Shown here piece after piece: positions 1 through 10,928 of a stretch of 64,000 nucleotides of DNA (position 1 is the first letter of the stretch; each line of letters starts with the position of its first letter). Position numbers and translations under genes: made by a program. The notes under the pieces were generated by a model. The model was not told the origin of the DNA. It was given only the letters and a program-made list of their open reading frames with translations, and did not search any database. Source of the DNA: Semisulcospira habei (lineage: Eukaryota > Mollusca > Gastropoda > Semisulcospiridae); contig BTPG01000007.1 in NCBI GenBank assembly GCA_036245525.1, forward strand, positions 127,675,050 through 127,739,049. Reading direction: 5' to 3'.

Positions 1-778
1 AATGAAAATATATTGAATCTCTGGCTCACAGTGAAGGTATTTGTGCACCCAGTAAACGACCATTTCCGCGAAATCGCAAAAAAAGACAAAAATAATGTGT
101 CAGATGCCTTCAGACATTTTCTATAGCACTGACAGTCCATTTTCAGGTTTACATCATTAAAACAGGATGTCACAATTATTATAAACTTGACTAGGTGATG
201 CTGTGATCACTGTGAGTGCCACAGTGGTTGATTTTGTATCCCTACCCCCAAGTTGTAAAAATACACAAAATTAATTAGAAAAAATTGCTTAAGTTATTCC
301 ATTTTATTTTGACCTCTCTTTACCTATTAAGTTTCAATAATGTGAGCATAAAGTGCAAGAAAATAAAGAAAGTCGGCATCCTTTACGGTATGTTCGTGGT
401 GAGTGATACTTTTTATCCATTTAAAATTGCCGAATTGGGAAACATACGTTGTTTCTGATGCCCTCAGAAATTTTGTATACAACTGATAGGTCTTTTTTAG
501 GTTTTATTGTTTAGGAAAGAGTACCACAGTTACTCCCAACCTGATTTTATGATGCTGTGATGCATTTAAGGGCCACAGTGGCTGAATCTGCTGCCCTACC
601 CCCATTTTACCTGTACGCAAAGGAACGAAAAATGATCATAACAATTGCTCCTCTGATTAAATATGTTTGTTGCCAGTTTTCTTAACAAAATATGCATATT
701 GAGATAAACATTTGTGATCATTTCATTAATTTCAATGTGACCCATCAATTTAATTGTAATTCTTTTTATTTAAGGCAT

Positions 779-2330
779 GCTTAACAGGGGCTGTTGCTGA
801 AGCTTCTATCGTCTGCACATTCAGCACTCTTGTCAAACTCGGGGAAGGTGTACCTCAGGGAGATGTTGTGTCTGATGCAGTTTTGGGTCTACATTAATGA
901 CATCAGTACAACAGTACCAAGGTTCGTCTCGAACATCCTCCATGCGGATGACTTTGCAGTGTGGACCGCAGCAGAACATAAAGAAATAGCATCCTCCAGA
1001 ATCCAGGATGCTGCCAATAGAGTCAGCAGCTGGACTGAGAGAGGCCACTCAAACTGAGCTAGACCATCTCTTTCAATCAGACGGAAGAGGTCACCTCAAA
1101 ACTGGAGACCTTCGAGTACCAAAGACAGACAGGCCAACTTTACTGGCAACAAATAAATTACTGGATTCACGTGGAGGCCTCACATTGAATCCATGGAAGC
1201 TAGAGCTGCAAAAATTTAAAAATGTCTCTGATGAAGAAACTGGTGGGGACCACATTGGCGCAAATTACAGCATCTTGGCACAAGCAAACACCTGCTCGGT
1301 CAGACCAGTTGTGCGGTACCAAGATACATCGACAACATGAAACACTGCCTGCTAAACCCAAAAAGCCAGGCTTGACAAGATGCAGAACATGGGTCATTCT
1401 CATGATGCAGTGACATTTTTAGAGCCATCTGGAGCACCCCAATTTAAAAAATAGAGGACATTGGAGCCACTGGAATGCAGAACAGCACACACGATGAAGA
1501 AACTTACTAAACACTGACAGCATGGGAGACTACAGGAGCAGACCAAGAACCGTCAGAAATGTCCAAATCTGAACCGCCCAAATCTGAACCGCCAACTGAA
1601 GGTCCTGCAAAGGGCTAACACTGACGTCCTGGAACCAAGCCCAAAGATGTGTGAACAGCTCCCTTCAGATACCTGGACATCTCGAAAGAGCCTTCAAGAC
1701 AACATAAACAATGTTCCAGGACTCTTTGTCAAAGGTCGCGGCACTGCACAAAGCCATCTTGCTGGAGGTTGTGCACAAGCGCTACCCTCACAGCAGCTGT
1801 GATACCACACAAGATGCCGTGCGGAATGAAGGAAGTGGCGTGTACATCTGTTGTGCAGACCGCACTACTACCTCCCTCGCCTTACCAGCTGGTGGCAGCA
1901 GCTCCAACTATCGTACAGATCTGCAGGTGCTCAACACAGCAGCAGAGCACTAGCTAGGGAAAGGCAGCAGCTTGATCCACTGATCTCACCAGGAAGCTTC
2001 AAGATAGACTGGATGCCCTGTCCACAAAATAGTGCTGCAGTGGATTCCAGTGCATTCTGGACTAGCTGGGAATGGAGACACTACAACAACAAAGTGATTG
2101 GCAACAGCAGAATGGCGGCTGCAGCCCGTGGGCAGATGACATCAACAAGCTGAACAGGGAGAGCCAGGCCACCATCTTTCATCTACGCACTGATTACTCT
2201 GGACTGGGTCCATACAGAAAAGCAGGAACGTTTCACAAACCCAAAATGAAGCCTGAAGGTTTACACACTTTAATCAGATCACTCTCTATCAGCAATTATT
2301 TGAAGCTTCCGTGCCTAATGCATGAAGAGA
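779..2330 (+). pseudogene. Degenerate LINE (family A) RT and RNase H remnant
   Basis: Short stretches in all three frames resemble the end of a non-LTR retrotransposon ORF2. Near 845-1050 there is GEGVPQGDVVSD, YINDIS and a changed catalytic box HADDFAVW (normally FADD/YADD). Near 1800-1950 there is RNase H-like AVRNEGSGVYI and SSNYRTDLQVL. Near 2035-2070 there is LQWIPVHSGLAGN, and near 2155-2250 ATIFHLRTDYSGL. The order matches RT, RNase H and C-terminus, but frameshifts and stops are frequent. The better-preserved relative at 49002-49790 has the same RNase H and C-terminal motifs. It lies between the arms of the foldback element. No protein can be made from it. Confidence 0.7.
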
Positions 2331-3104
2331 TACCAAAATAAAAGAACGCTTAGCGAATGGCGGACTTCGGTAGAAGCATAAACAACCAATCAGAATGTTC
2401 GGCAGAAAGGCTATGCAGTCATTTTATGATCAGAGCTAAATATAGATCACTTGCAACAAGCGTCAGCATGATCGTTCGCAATGGAATAGTCACAAATTGG
2501 GGGGAGAAAAAAAAAGTAGACAAAAGTCTGCCAGCACGTTGTAATTTTTTACAAACTTTCACAGACTTTAAGGAAAAGGATTGAAATTGACAGACTTTCC
2601 AGGGCCCTGAAAAAGCCTTGTCATTTTTTTAAAAACTTTCACAAATGTTCACAGACCCTGCTGGACTCACCTCGTGAGATTGGGTCATGCGGAAACAGCC
2701 CTATGCGAATTTGGCGTAGAAAATCAGTCTCCTTAGCACATTCTCCAAACATGTCCATACACAGAAGCGGTCTGCTGGCAGTTCTGACCAGAAGACACGC
2801 CCCTATACACCAAACTCTGAAAACATGCTGCCTAGCTCTTGACAGCTCACTTATTGGCAGCCAGAATAATATAAGATTTAAAGACGGCCATAAAAAATTG
2901 AACGTTGCAGAAGGTGGAAGTGGAGATCTCGTGGTCGACATGTGGAAACTAAGTATTTTTGATAACATTGTTTTGGCTATTAGGAACCATGAAACTTTAT
3001 TACGCATTCATATTTACACATTTCTAGATGAAAATAAATCAAAGGAAAAGGGGAGACCTTACTAGACCCGCCTTACGCTAGGTAAAATATCACCTAAAAG
3101 ACCA
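2331..3104. other. Unassigned spacer inside the foldback element
   Basis: There is no recognisable protein, RNA or repeat. Overlapping ORFs of about 120 codons occur on both strands between 2639 and 3065 but show no domain or motif and are probably chance. Confidence 0.4.
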
Positions 3105-3642
3105 ACCAGTTAAAAATAGTTACAATTAAATTGATGGGTTACATTGAAATTAATGAAATGATCACAACTTTTTATGCTCAATATGCATACTTAAAAAAAA
3201 AACTGGCAACAAAAAAATATTTAAACAGAGGAGTATGACGTAAGCAATTTTTATGATTATTTTGCGTTACTTTGCGTACAGGTAAAATGGGGGTAGGGCA
3301 GCAGATTCAGCCACTGTGGCCCCTAAATGCATCATAGCATCACAAAATCAGGTTGGGAGTAACTGTGGTACTCTATCCTAACCAATAAAACCTAACAAAG
3401 ACCTATCGGTTGTATACAAAATTTCTGATGGCACCGGAAACAACGTACGTTTCCCAATTCGGCAATTTTAAATGGGAAAAAGTTATCATTCACCACGAAT
3501 GTACTGTAAAGCATGCCGACTTTCTTTATTTTCTTGCACTTTATGCTCACATTATTGAAATTTAATAGGTAGAGGTCAAAATAAAATGGAATAACTTAAG
3601 CAATTTTTTTCTAATTAATTTTGTGTATTTTTACAACTTGGG

Positions 3643-4036
3643 TTTGATTGATTGTACATTGCTTAACGTCCCGACAGCAACAAGGCTTCTCAGGACGTGC
3701 CTGCACTGCTTGTGAAAAAAATAAAATAAAAAAATAAACGGAACATTGAATGTATGTCGCCAGCCGGTCAAATACATTAAATAAACCTAACACATGAGGC
3801 CTAAATAAAGCTAAGACCATTTAGCAACACACATCCAATATCAAGAGCTACAGGCAGTGCAGACAGTAGGGAGAGTTTTAAAAAGGCAAATACAGGTGAA
3901 TGAACAAAGGGTAGACAGAAACACATGCCCCAGAATAGAGAGAAAAACCCACCCTGTGGGGCTGACCATGGTGACCCTGGGAACTAAAAAATACCTAACC
4001 CCACCCAAGTCCCCCAGGGCAGACCCGGGTGGGGAG
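3643..4036 (-). mobile_element. SINE-like repeat S, copy 1
   Basis: A 394-bp insertion lies in the right arm of the foldback element. It is flanked by the 15-bp direct repeat tttttacaacttggg (3628-3642 and 4037-4051), which occurs once in the intact left arm. In minus orientation it starts ccccacccgggtctgccc and ends gggacgttaagcaatgtac followed by a short (ATCA)n tail. Long target duplications plus a simple-repeat tail indicate target-primed retrotransposition. Other copies lie at 7276-7556, 11990-12345, 21452-21837 and 24806-25185. I see no tRNA A/B boxes, so the promoter source is unknown. The ORFs inside it are not genes. Confidence 0.85.
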
Positions 4037-4300
4037 TTTTTACAACTTGGGGGTAGGGATACAAAATCAACCACTGTGGCACTCACAGTGATCAGAGCAT
4101 CACCTAGTCACGTTTATAATAATTGTGACATCCTGTTTTAATAATGTAAACCTGAAAATGGACTGTCAGTGCTATAGAAAATGTCTGAAGCCGTCTGACA
4201 CATTATTTTTGTCTTTTTTTGCGATTTCGCGGAAATGGTCGTTTACTGGGTGCACAAATACCTTCACTGTGAGCCAGAGATTCAATATTTGTTCATTCTG

Positions 4301-4600
4301 TTTTTTGCAGAGGATGCAGAAGGTGTGCCTTGACATAATATTGCCTGATTTGGGCTTCTGGAATAAATTCCGATTTATTTAGAGGAAAATGTTTCTCAAC
4401 CTCATTTTAGCACCTGCGAAGAGCATGAATGGGGGTACCCTTGCGCCATCGGCTATATCTCTGGTGTGTTCCTAAGGATTTTCGGGGAACATGGCTTTAA
4501 ACATCTCAGGACATACTAAGGAACACTTTGAAACCCATCTTATTGAGTACTGGGGGGGGGGGGGGGGTGCACGGTAGACCTTCCTAGCTTGTGGACTATA
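4301..4600. other. Intergenic or intronic sequence, nothing recognised
   Basis: It holds a G homopolymer of about 14 bases at 4553-4566 and no ORF of interest. If the CUB gene continues, this is the start of the intron after its second exon. Confidence 0.4.
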
Positions 4601-4608
4601 TCATTCAC

Positions 4609-5585
4609 CTTGAGAACTCGCATTTTCCCGTAACTGCCGCTGGAGATATCATCTCCCCAGGGAACCTGTAATTCAGACAGTCTCCCATGAAAAGTTGTCC
4701 TTCCCCACAGATGCTGTTGTAGTAACAAGAACGGTCTCGCTCATCCTCTCCCCCGACGCACTGCCACGCGACGTCACACCTCAGCAAATTAGGAACCACG
4801 TAGGGCAGGGAGCAGTTGTATCGACTTTGACCTATCTTTGGAGGCATCGTTTCCAATGTGACGGCGGCGTAGGTGACCTTGAAACTGGGTGCTCGGTAAC
4901 CTTGTTTATCGTTTGTGTGCAAAGCTGTACGCGTGTGGCTTTCTCCATGCACACAGCCTCCCCGACAGCCAGTGTAGATTGAGTGTGTGGTCAGGTGAAG
5001 CAGAACCTGGTGGTGATGCATAAGAATGACTGACGCCGGCAGGGTGACGCTGTGAGCGAAGCGAGTGTCGGCTCGCCTCGATACGACAGAGGGCACGTCT
5101 CCTTTGAATGTTCTCTCCACCATTTGAGGGTTTGGGAGTCCTCCACGATACAAGGTTAGTTTCATGTCATTCGATTTGGAATCATCCTCCGTGACGTCAT
5201 CCCAGGTGACATTGTTTTGAGTGGTGTTCAGCGTGACGTCATATAAAGCGACGACATCCAGTGCTTTTTCTTTCGTCGAGACTTCTTTCTGTGTATCCAC
5301 TTTCATGGTGAAGTCATTCTGTGTGTCTTCTTTCTGTGTGACGTCAGTTTGTACCTCTTTCAGCGAGACGTCATGTGGTGTGTCCTCTTTCAGTGTGACA
5401 CTGGTGGCCAAGAGCACTTCATCCACCCTAAGCACCACCCCGAAGGAAGTGTTCAGGGAAATAATCCAGGAACAATCATAGGGAGAGTTGTGGTCCCCTG
5501 TCCAGTTTATCTCCCCCTCAGGTTCTGACAGGTACTTTAAAGAACAGTTATACCTAGGGGTTGTAATAAAACAGATTTCGCAGCC
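4609..5585 (-). CDS. Exon 2 of a CUB-LDLa-C-type lectin gene
   Basis: An open frame runs on the minus strand from a good acceptor (pyrimidine-rich, ...tgtgctag before GGCTGC at 5585) to a canonical donor (tcaag then gtgaat, exon end 4609). The stop at 4605-4607 lies inside the proposed intron. The predicted order is: CUB start (CSLKYLSEPEGEI, then YDCSWIISLNTSFG), an acidic Thr/Glu/Asp-rich insert of about 70 residues, CUB end (KLTLYRGGLPNPQ, then SVTLPASVILMHHH), an LDL-receptor class A segment (LLRCDVAWQCVGGEDE), and the beginning of a C-type lectin fold (CGEGQLFMGDCLNYRF). Such combinations occur in secreted or single-pass extracellular proteins of molluscs, so a binding or adhesion role is likely. 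No ligand can be named. The rest of the lectin domain is not found downstream, where the foldback element lies. The gene may continue beyond the window or be truncated. Confidence 0.72.
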
Positions 5586-5758
5586 CTAGCACAGTAAACA
5601 AAAGACTCTCGGGCCGACATTAGCCCGAGGAAGTTTTTTACTTTTTTGTGTGTTCAATATATCTGCGAAATGCCTTTTTTAACCCTTGCTAATTAGCCCC
5701 ATGTCATCATTATCACCATCGCCGTCGTCATGTAGCTAACATCGGCATTGACAAATGG

Positions 5759-5952
<194 letters not shown>

Positions 5953-6169
5953 TACGCTCAATTCACAAAATGCTTAAACTAAGAAAACAAGATGGGTTGA
6001 ACCATGCCCAACTAGTCCATAGACCGTTTGACTCTTGTCCGTGAGCTGGGGTCAAATTTGTTCAGACCCTGCTCCGTCTTTGAAATCACGTTCTTTGTGG
6101 ACATAAGTTCTAAACGTTTAAACGTGTAATGTGTTCATAAAGAAATAAAAACACGACACATGCACTTAC

Positions 6170-6301
6170 CACAATGCACTTGTTCCTCTGTGCAACGGTT
6201 TCAAATGCAGTGTCCATTCTACGTGATGAAACGTTTGATGCACATATTGACAGGAGCATTAGCAGGTGCAGTACGTGTCTTCGTTCCATTGTGGTCAACA
6301 C
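6170..6301 (-). CDS. Exon 1 (signal peptide) of the CUB-LDLa-lectin gene
   Basis: The minus-strand frame starts MLTTMERRHVLHLLMLLSIC; a start at the internal Met (6289) gives the more typical signal peptide. A basic stretch is followed by a Leu-rich core and small residues (CASNVSS), then about 20 residues to the donor. The frame ends in phase 0 at 6170 immediately before gtaagt, a near-perfect splice donor. Exon 2 begins in phase 0 at 5585, so joining them keeps one reading frame. The intron of about 580 bp contains the CA microsatellite. The join is inferred from splice consensus, frame and the fit of a signal peptide to an extracellular protein. No transcript evidence is available here. 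Confidence 0.62.
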
Positions 6302-6394
6302 CTACGCACTGTTCTTACGCTTTTACCACGTAATACGAACTTATCCTGGTAAAACAGGCCGGAAGGACTCGTTAGGCCAGTGGACAGTTACACA

Positions 6395-6618
6395 TACCAA
6401 GGGGAATTACTGAGCGCTGAACATACACATAGTTAGATCCCTTGCCCGCTCCTATCAGGCACCCAGTAGCCAACTCACAGAAAAATACGCAGGTAAAGAA
6501 CAAGACTATCATATGCATCCCTAAAAAGGATGCATTAGATCAAACCTTTAACCCATGTCTTTTTTTGGCAGGGGATCTAACTGCGTGTATGTCCAGCGCT
6601 GAGTAATTTCCCTTGGTA
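6395..6618. mobile_element. Foldback MITE, ~224 bp
   Basis: The arms (6395-6442 and about 6570-6618) are inverted copies: taccaaggggaattactgag at the left, and its complement with one or two changes at the right. The middle has no coding capacity and contains a small hairpin gcatcc...ggatgc near 6513-6532. Superfamily is unknown. Confidence 0.65.
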
Positions 6619-7270
6619 CATGGTACTTGGTACCTATCTGGTTTGTCAGTAGACCAACAGATCGCTGTCGATTCAGCACGTGTTTTATGCCTGACAACGA
6701 TGATCTCGCAAATATCCAGCAAACATCCTACACAGTAAGCAAAGGTCCTCGCGCCCAAGACGGCCGCAGTGGGACCGCGCAAGGCTGTGCGCGGGACCAC
6801 TGCGGCCGTCGTAGGCTCGCATAGGTTTTCCTACTGGGGTTGGGGTCACGAGCATCATATCCGTAACCATGGTCGAATAGCAACTCCCGCGAACATATGT
6901 GGAGCTACGTTTTGGCTCTCTGACTCAGAAATGGTCGTAGATTCGACCAAAGGGTCACTTCCGCGTACGCCAGATCGATTCAGAGTCACGGGGAAATTTC
7001 CCTAAAGGGGCGTGACACGCAAAAATGACTGTCGCCAGATTTACCTGGCGACACTTTGACGCGAAACGAGTCTCGCGCTAGATCGATCCGGTGTCACTTT
7101 GGCGTATGTTCTGGCGTGTCGTGAGACTCATTTTGGATTGCAGCACCAGATTATTTCTCCAAGACACAACTCTCCTGCAGTCGCGTTGGTGCATTTAATT
7201 GAGCAAGAGAAGTGTCAACAAGCCTAGGTCTGACAGCTTGACACCACTAAAACAAATACCCTGCTACTTC
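6619..7270. other. Non-coding stretch with a GC-rich hairpin
   Basis: The only structure I see is an imperfect inverted repeat at about 6759-6811 (gacggccgcagtgg / ccactgcggccgtc around a short loop). No gene is recognised. Confidence 0.45.
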
Positions 7271-7275
7271 TCACT

Positions 7276-7556
7276 TATAACCCCCACCGGATCTGCCCTA
7301 GGGGACCTTGGTGGGGTTGTCTAATTTTTAATTCCTAGGGTCACCTTGTCTGATAACTGCAAGGTGGGTTCCACTCTTTTGGGGGTTTGTATTTCTGTCT
7401 TTCTGGTCCATTCATCTGTATTTTTCTTTTGAAATTCTCCCTCCTGTCTGCGCTTCTTGCAGTTTTTTTTTTCTTCATTTAGCGCAGGCACGTCCTGAGA
7501 AGGCCTTTGTCGCTTGCGGGACGTAAAGCAATCTATACTCACTCACTCACTCACTT
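7276..7556 (+). mobile_element. SINE-like repeat S, copy 4 (diverged)
   Basis: A plus-strand copy of the repeat at 3643-4036. It begins ccccaccggatctgccct, keeps the middle tcacctt...ggtccattcatctgtattt and ends near cgggacgtaaagcaatc followed by an (ACTC)n tail. It is shorter and more diverged than the three minus-strand copies. Confidence 0.7.
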
Positions 7557-7646
7557 CTCACATATACTGAATCAAGAATGCGTGCTATAAGTCTGCTTAT
7601 ACAATCCGGTCCGTCCGTGTGTCAGGGCTGGATTATAGACATTTAA

Positions 7647-7731
7647 CCCTTCGGCTAACGGTAGCGGTTTTTGTCGCGATGATTCCTGCAGGAATTATCT
7701 TGATCAAAAACAGCTACAGACAGCCAAAGGG
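7647..7731. mobile_element. 85-bp piggyBac-like hairpin MITE
   Basis: The sequence is bounded by TTAA on both sides (7643-7646 and 7732-7735), begins CCCTTCGGCT and ends AGCCAAAGGG, and folds on itself around attcctgcaggaat. TTAA targets with CCCT...AGGG termini are the signature of piggyBac-type elements. No transposase is present. Confidence 0.6.
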
Positions 7732-7799
7732 TTAACGCGGCATACTACTGATCGACTCGGAGTGATGTTCACCAGATAATCTCAGGGTGGTTTTACGTA

Positions 7800-9005
7800 A
7801 TCAGTGTGCGCCAAAGTGATCCCTGGGAGATCTACCGTGCTCTATAGTGACTACGGAGAGATCTAGCGTGCGCCAAAGTGACACAAGAGATATTGCGTGT
7901 GCTATGGTGACTAAGGAGAGATCGAGCTTGCGTCAAAGTGACCCCGGAGAGATCTAGCGTGCTCTATAGCGACAGCAGAGAGATTTAGCGTGCGCCAAAG
8001 GGACCCCGATAGATCTAGCGTACGCCAAAGTTATCCAGGACAGATGTAGCGTGCGCCAAAGTGATCCCGGAGAAGTATAGCGTGTGCGAAAGTGACCCAG
8101 GAGAGATCTAGCGTACGCCAAAGTTATCCAGGACAGATGTAGCGTGCGCCAAAGTGACCGCGGAGAGATCTAGCGTGCGCCAAAGTGACAGGAGAAGTAT
8201 AGCATGTGCCAAAGTGACTCAGGAGAAGTATAGCGTGCGCCTGTGATCGCGGTGTGGTCTAGCGTGCGCTAAACTGATCGCGATGAGATCTAGCGTGCGT
8301 CAAAGTGATCGCGGTGAGTTCTAGCGTGCGTCAAAGTTATCGCGGTGAGAAATATCGTGCGCAAAAGTAATCGCGGTGAGATAATATCGTGCGCCAAAGT
8401 AATCGCGGTGAAAAATATCGTGCGCCAAAGTGATCGCGCTGAGATTTAGTGTGCGCTTAAGTGATCGCAGTGAGATGTAGCGTACACCAAAGTGACCCCG
8501 GACAGATGTAGCGTTTGCCAAAGTGATCCCGGAAAGGTAATGCGTGTGCGAAAGTGACCCAGTTGAGATTTAGCGTGCGCAAAAGTGACCCCGGATTGAT
8601 CTAGCGTGCGCCAAAGTGATCCCGGAGAGATTAGCGTGCGCCAACGTGACCGCAGAGAGGTAGCGTCTGCAAAAAAGAGCCCGGAGAGATCTAGCGTGCG
8701 CCAAAGTGACACAGGAGAAGTATAGCGTGCGCTAAAGTGACTCAGGAGAAGTATTGCGTGCGCCCATGTGATCGCGGTGAGATTTAGCGTGCACAAAAGT
8801 GATCGCGGTGAGATCTAACGTGCGCCAAAGTGATCGCGGTGAGAAATATCGTGCGCCAAAGTAATCGCGGTGAGCAATATCAAGCGCCAAAGTGATCGCG
8901 GTGAAATCTAGCTGCGCTAAAGTGATCGCGGTGAGATATAGCGTGCGCATAAAGTGAGGTATTGCGTGTAAACAAGTGACGACGGCTCGGCTGCATCTAG
9001 CGAAC
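7800..9005. repeat. ~31-bp minisatellite, ~1.2 kb
   Basis: A tandem array of about 38 diverged copies. The core is gatctagcgtgcgccaaagt followed by gatcgcggtga or gaccccggaga. Sub-types cluster: 'cccgga' units at both sides and 'tcgcggtga' units at 8230-8460 and 8770-8945. The minus-strand ORFs across it are produced by the repeat and are not genes. Confidence 0.92.
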
Positions 9006-9009
9006 ACAA

Positions 9010-9570
9010 AGGGCTTTATGTTCGACTCTGATTTTCATCGACAAACCGATGTAACTAGTGCTTGTGTGCACTTTTTGTGACGTGTTTAGCTCTATCGCAG
9101 TGGGCATCTGTGCATTAAGAATTCACCTCATGGCACAAAATTTTGTTGTGTGCTGGACAATTAGTGGTTACAATACGCCCCCAGACATCTCCCTACACAG
9201 AGCTGCACCTGATTGTAGCGGCGTAAAGGCATGTATAGTGCGTCATCTTCTGGTCACACATCAGTGTTATTCTACCACATTCCTGGAATCAGAAGTATCA
9301 CTCAGGGTTCGGTCACCCCCGCCACCGAACCAGAAAACCTGGCTTTTGCGTCTGAAATGAAATTTCATGCCAGCCTCTTGTAATTATTTCAAATGTAAGA
9401 AAGGCTGGTCAGGGAACTTGAGTATGAAAAATAGGATGTATGCATGAATTAACAGATATAGGATATCTTCCTATTAACACTGACCTTGGATATTTTCCTG
9501 TCAACACTCATTATATCCTTCACAGACCCCTTAATACATTTATCCCAAAGGCCGCAGTTCGGAAATCTTG
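9010..9570. other. Gene-free stretch
   Basis: An unremarkable 100-codon plus ORF (9058-9360) has no motif, signal or homologue I recognise. Nothing else is seen. Confidence 0.35.
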
Positions 9571-9666
9571 GATCGACCATGGTAATTCAAGGGTAGTGCC
9601 AGATTAGCTTGGCGCCATCAGGCGCCAAGCTAATCTGGCATTACCCTTGAATTACCATGGTCGATC
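9571..9666. mobile_element. Palindrome element P, copy 1 (96 bp, near-perfect)
   Basis: The sequence reads gatcgaccatggtaattcaa... and returns as its own complement at ...ttaccatggtcgatc, with a few central bases (cat) unpaired between ggcgc and gcgcc halves. The core attagcttggcgcc is shared with the copies at 10296-10389, 10452-10552 and, changed, 10929-11024. It has no coding capacity. Confidence 0.85.
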
Positions 9667-9718
9667 ACTCTCCTGCTTTAGGGCGCCGGGGCAACATGGG
9701 TAAAGTGACACTGGCGCA

Positions 9719-9721
<3 letters not shown>

Positions 9722-9774
<53 letters not shown>

Positions 9775-10185
9775 CAGTATTAATATAGGCGGTTTTTTTT
9801 CTAAGTTTTTTGGGCGAATCGACTCAAAACGCCGCGAACTAAAACCCAACACGCACACTCACGTGACAGACACGGATTTACGCTAAAGACAAACACAGTG
9901 CAAGACAGACGAAGGGCCAGTTCAGCTGCTGAAGTTGCAGAGATTTTTAATTGCTTGTATTTGAAATTTATAAAGTGGCCTGAAACCGGAACCAAAGTGT
10001 GGCGGGGGGGGGGGGGGGCTGGGGGTGGAAGAATCGGAGTACCCGGAGAAAGAACCCCCGACGGGCCGCCCGAATTAACGGCGACACTTACTAGAGGAGA
10101 AAAGTCAGACGCCGGAACCCGTTTTCGAACCTCGCACCTTTGGCATTGGTGGCAGGCGCCTTAACCACTGCGCCACGGACCGCCC
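9722..10185 (-). mobile_element. tRNA-derived SINE with (ATT)n tail
   Basis: Reading the minus strand from 10185, a tRNA-like head carries an A-box region gtggcgcagtggttaagg and a B-box-like aggttcgaaaac, internal signals for RNA polymerase III. The body runs to a (TTA)n tail at 9722-9772. The 7-bp direct repeat cgcaggt flanks it (9715-9721 and 10186-10192). A run of G at 10003-10018 lies in the body. The head is too altered to be a functional tRNA gene. A proline-rich ORF inside is not a gene. Confidence 0.78.
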
Positions 10186-10295
10186 CGCAGGTCTGGCGGG
10201 GCGCTGGTCTGGTCTGCCTGTTAAACAGACTTGGGATATCTTCCTCAAGCCTTTATTCAACCCACATAACCCAGACGCACTACAGCAAGAGATAG

Positions 10296-10389
10296 TTCGA
10301 CCATGATAATTAAAGGGTAGTGCCAGATTAGCTTGGCGCCTGAAGGCGCCAATCTAATCTGGACTACCCTTTAATTATGATGGTCGAGC
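10296..10389. mobile_element. Palindrome element P, copy 2
   Basis: The same hairpin family as 9571-9666: ttcgaccatgataattaaag returns as its complement at 10365-10388. It is part of a tandem duplication of about 160 bp with copy 3, which shares the flanks agagatagttcgacc and cactgcaactggtaca. Confidence 0.82.
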
Positions 10390-10451
10390 CACCCACTGCA
10401 ACTGGTACACTGTGGTTAGGTGACACCCTGACGCACTACAGCAGGAGATAG

Positions 10452-10552
10452 TTCGACCATGATAATTAAGTTGTGAAGGTTGGTGTCAGATTAGCTTGGC
10501 GCCTGAAGGCGCCAAGCTAATCTGGACTACCCTTTAATTATGATGGTCGAGC
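10452..10552. mobile_element. Palindrome element P, copy 3
   Basis: Identical to copy 2 in the core and right arm; the left arm has an insertion (gttgtgaaggttggt). The flanking sequence is duplicated with copy 2, so this copy arose by segmental tandem duplication, not by separate insertion. Confidence 0.82.
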
Positions 10553-10928
10553 CACCCACTGCAACTGGTACATTGTGGTTAGGTGACACCCTCAAAAGTG
10601 CGGCATTGCGGCCTTGGGGATTAAATGGTTTAACGCAGGTTTGAGATATCCTATGAAATAACTTAGAATTGGGATCGTTCTTTTTCCGTTTTGAAATAGA
10701 TTTGGGATGTATCCCATTCTAGCCGTAATGCAACACGTCACTCTTGAATCAACAGACACTTGCTATTTCATGGACACATCCGCACCACAACGCCGATTTC
10801 ACGGTTTCCTGAGACACCCACAAGAAACCGCGCTGTCGGCGAAATGGAGGCGATTCCGTAACACGGAAGCAAGCGTTTGAGGAACTCCGTTTAACTCATT
10901 TAGCCCCGACACACCACAGCAAGACATG

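Larger units (their letters stand above)
1..4300. mobile_element. Foldback DNA element with ~780-bp inverted arms
   Basis: The left arm (1 to about 775) and the right arm (about 3105-3642 plus 4037-4295) are inverted copies of each other: the left end reads ctctggctcacagtgaagg and the right end reads its complement near 4262-4282. Alignment by eye shows scattered substitutions only. The left arm runs off the window, so the outer terminus and target duplication cannot be seen. The centre (776-3104) holds a degenerate LINE fragment and about 800 bp I cannot assign. A SINE interrupts the right arm. No transposase is visible, so the element is non-autonomous. The alternative is an inverted duplication of a plain repeat rather than a transposon. 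Confidence 0.75.

Noticed and set aside
7800..9005. CRISPR-like array
   Set aside because: Units are directly tandem, with no constant-repeat/variable-spacer structure, in a eukaryotic context.
8321..9007. Minus-strand ORFs with repeated SLWRTLDLS-like units
   Set aside because: The pattern follows the ~31-bp DNA repeat; several frames are open and there is no start context or domain.
9058..9360. 100-codon plus-strand ORF
   Set aside because: No motif, signal peptide or codon pattern that sets it apart from chance.
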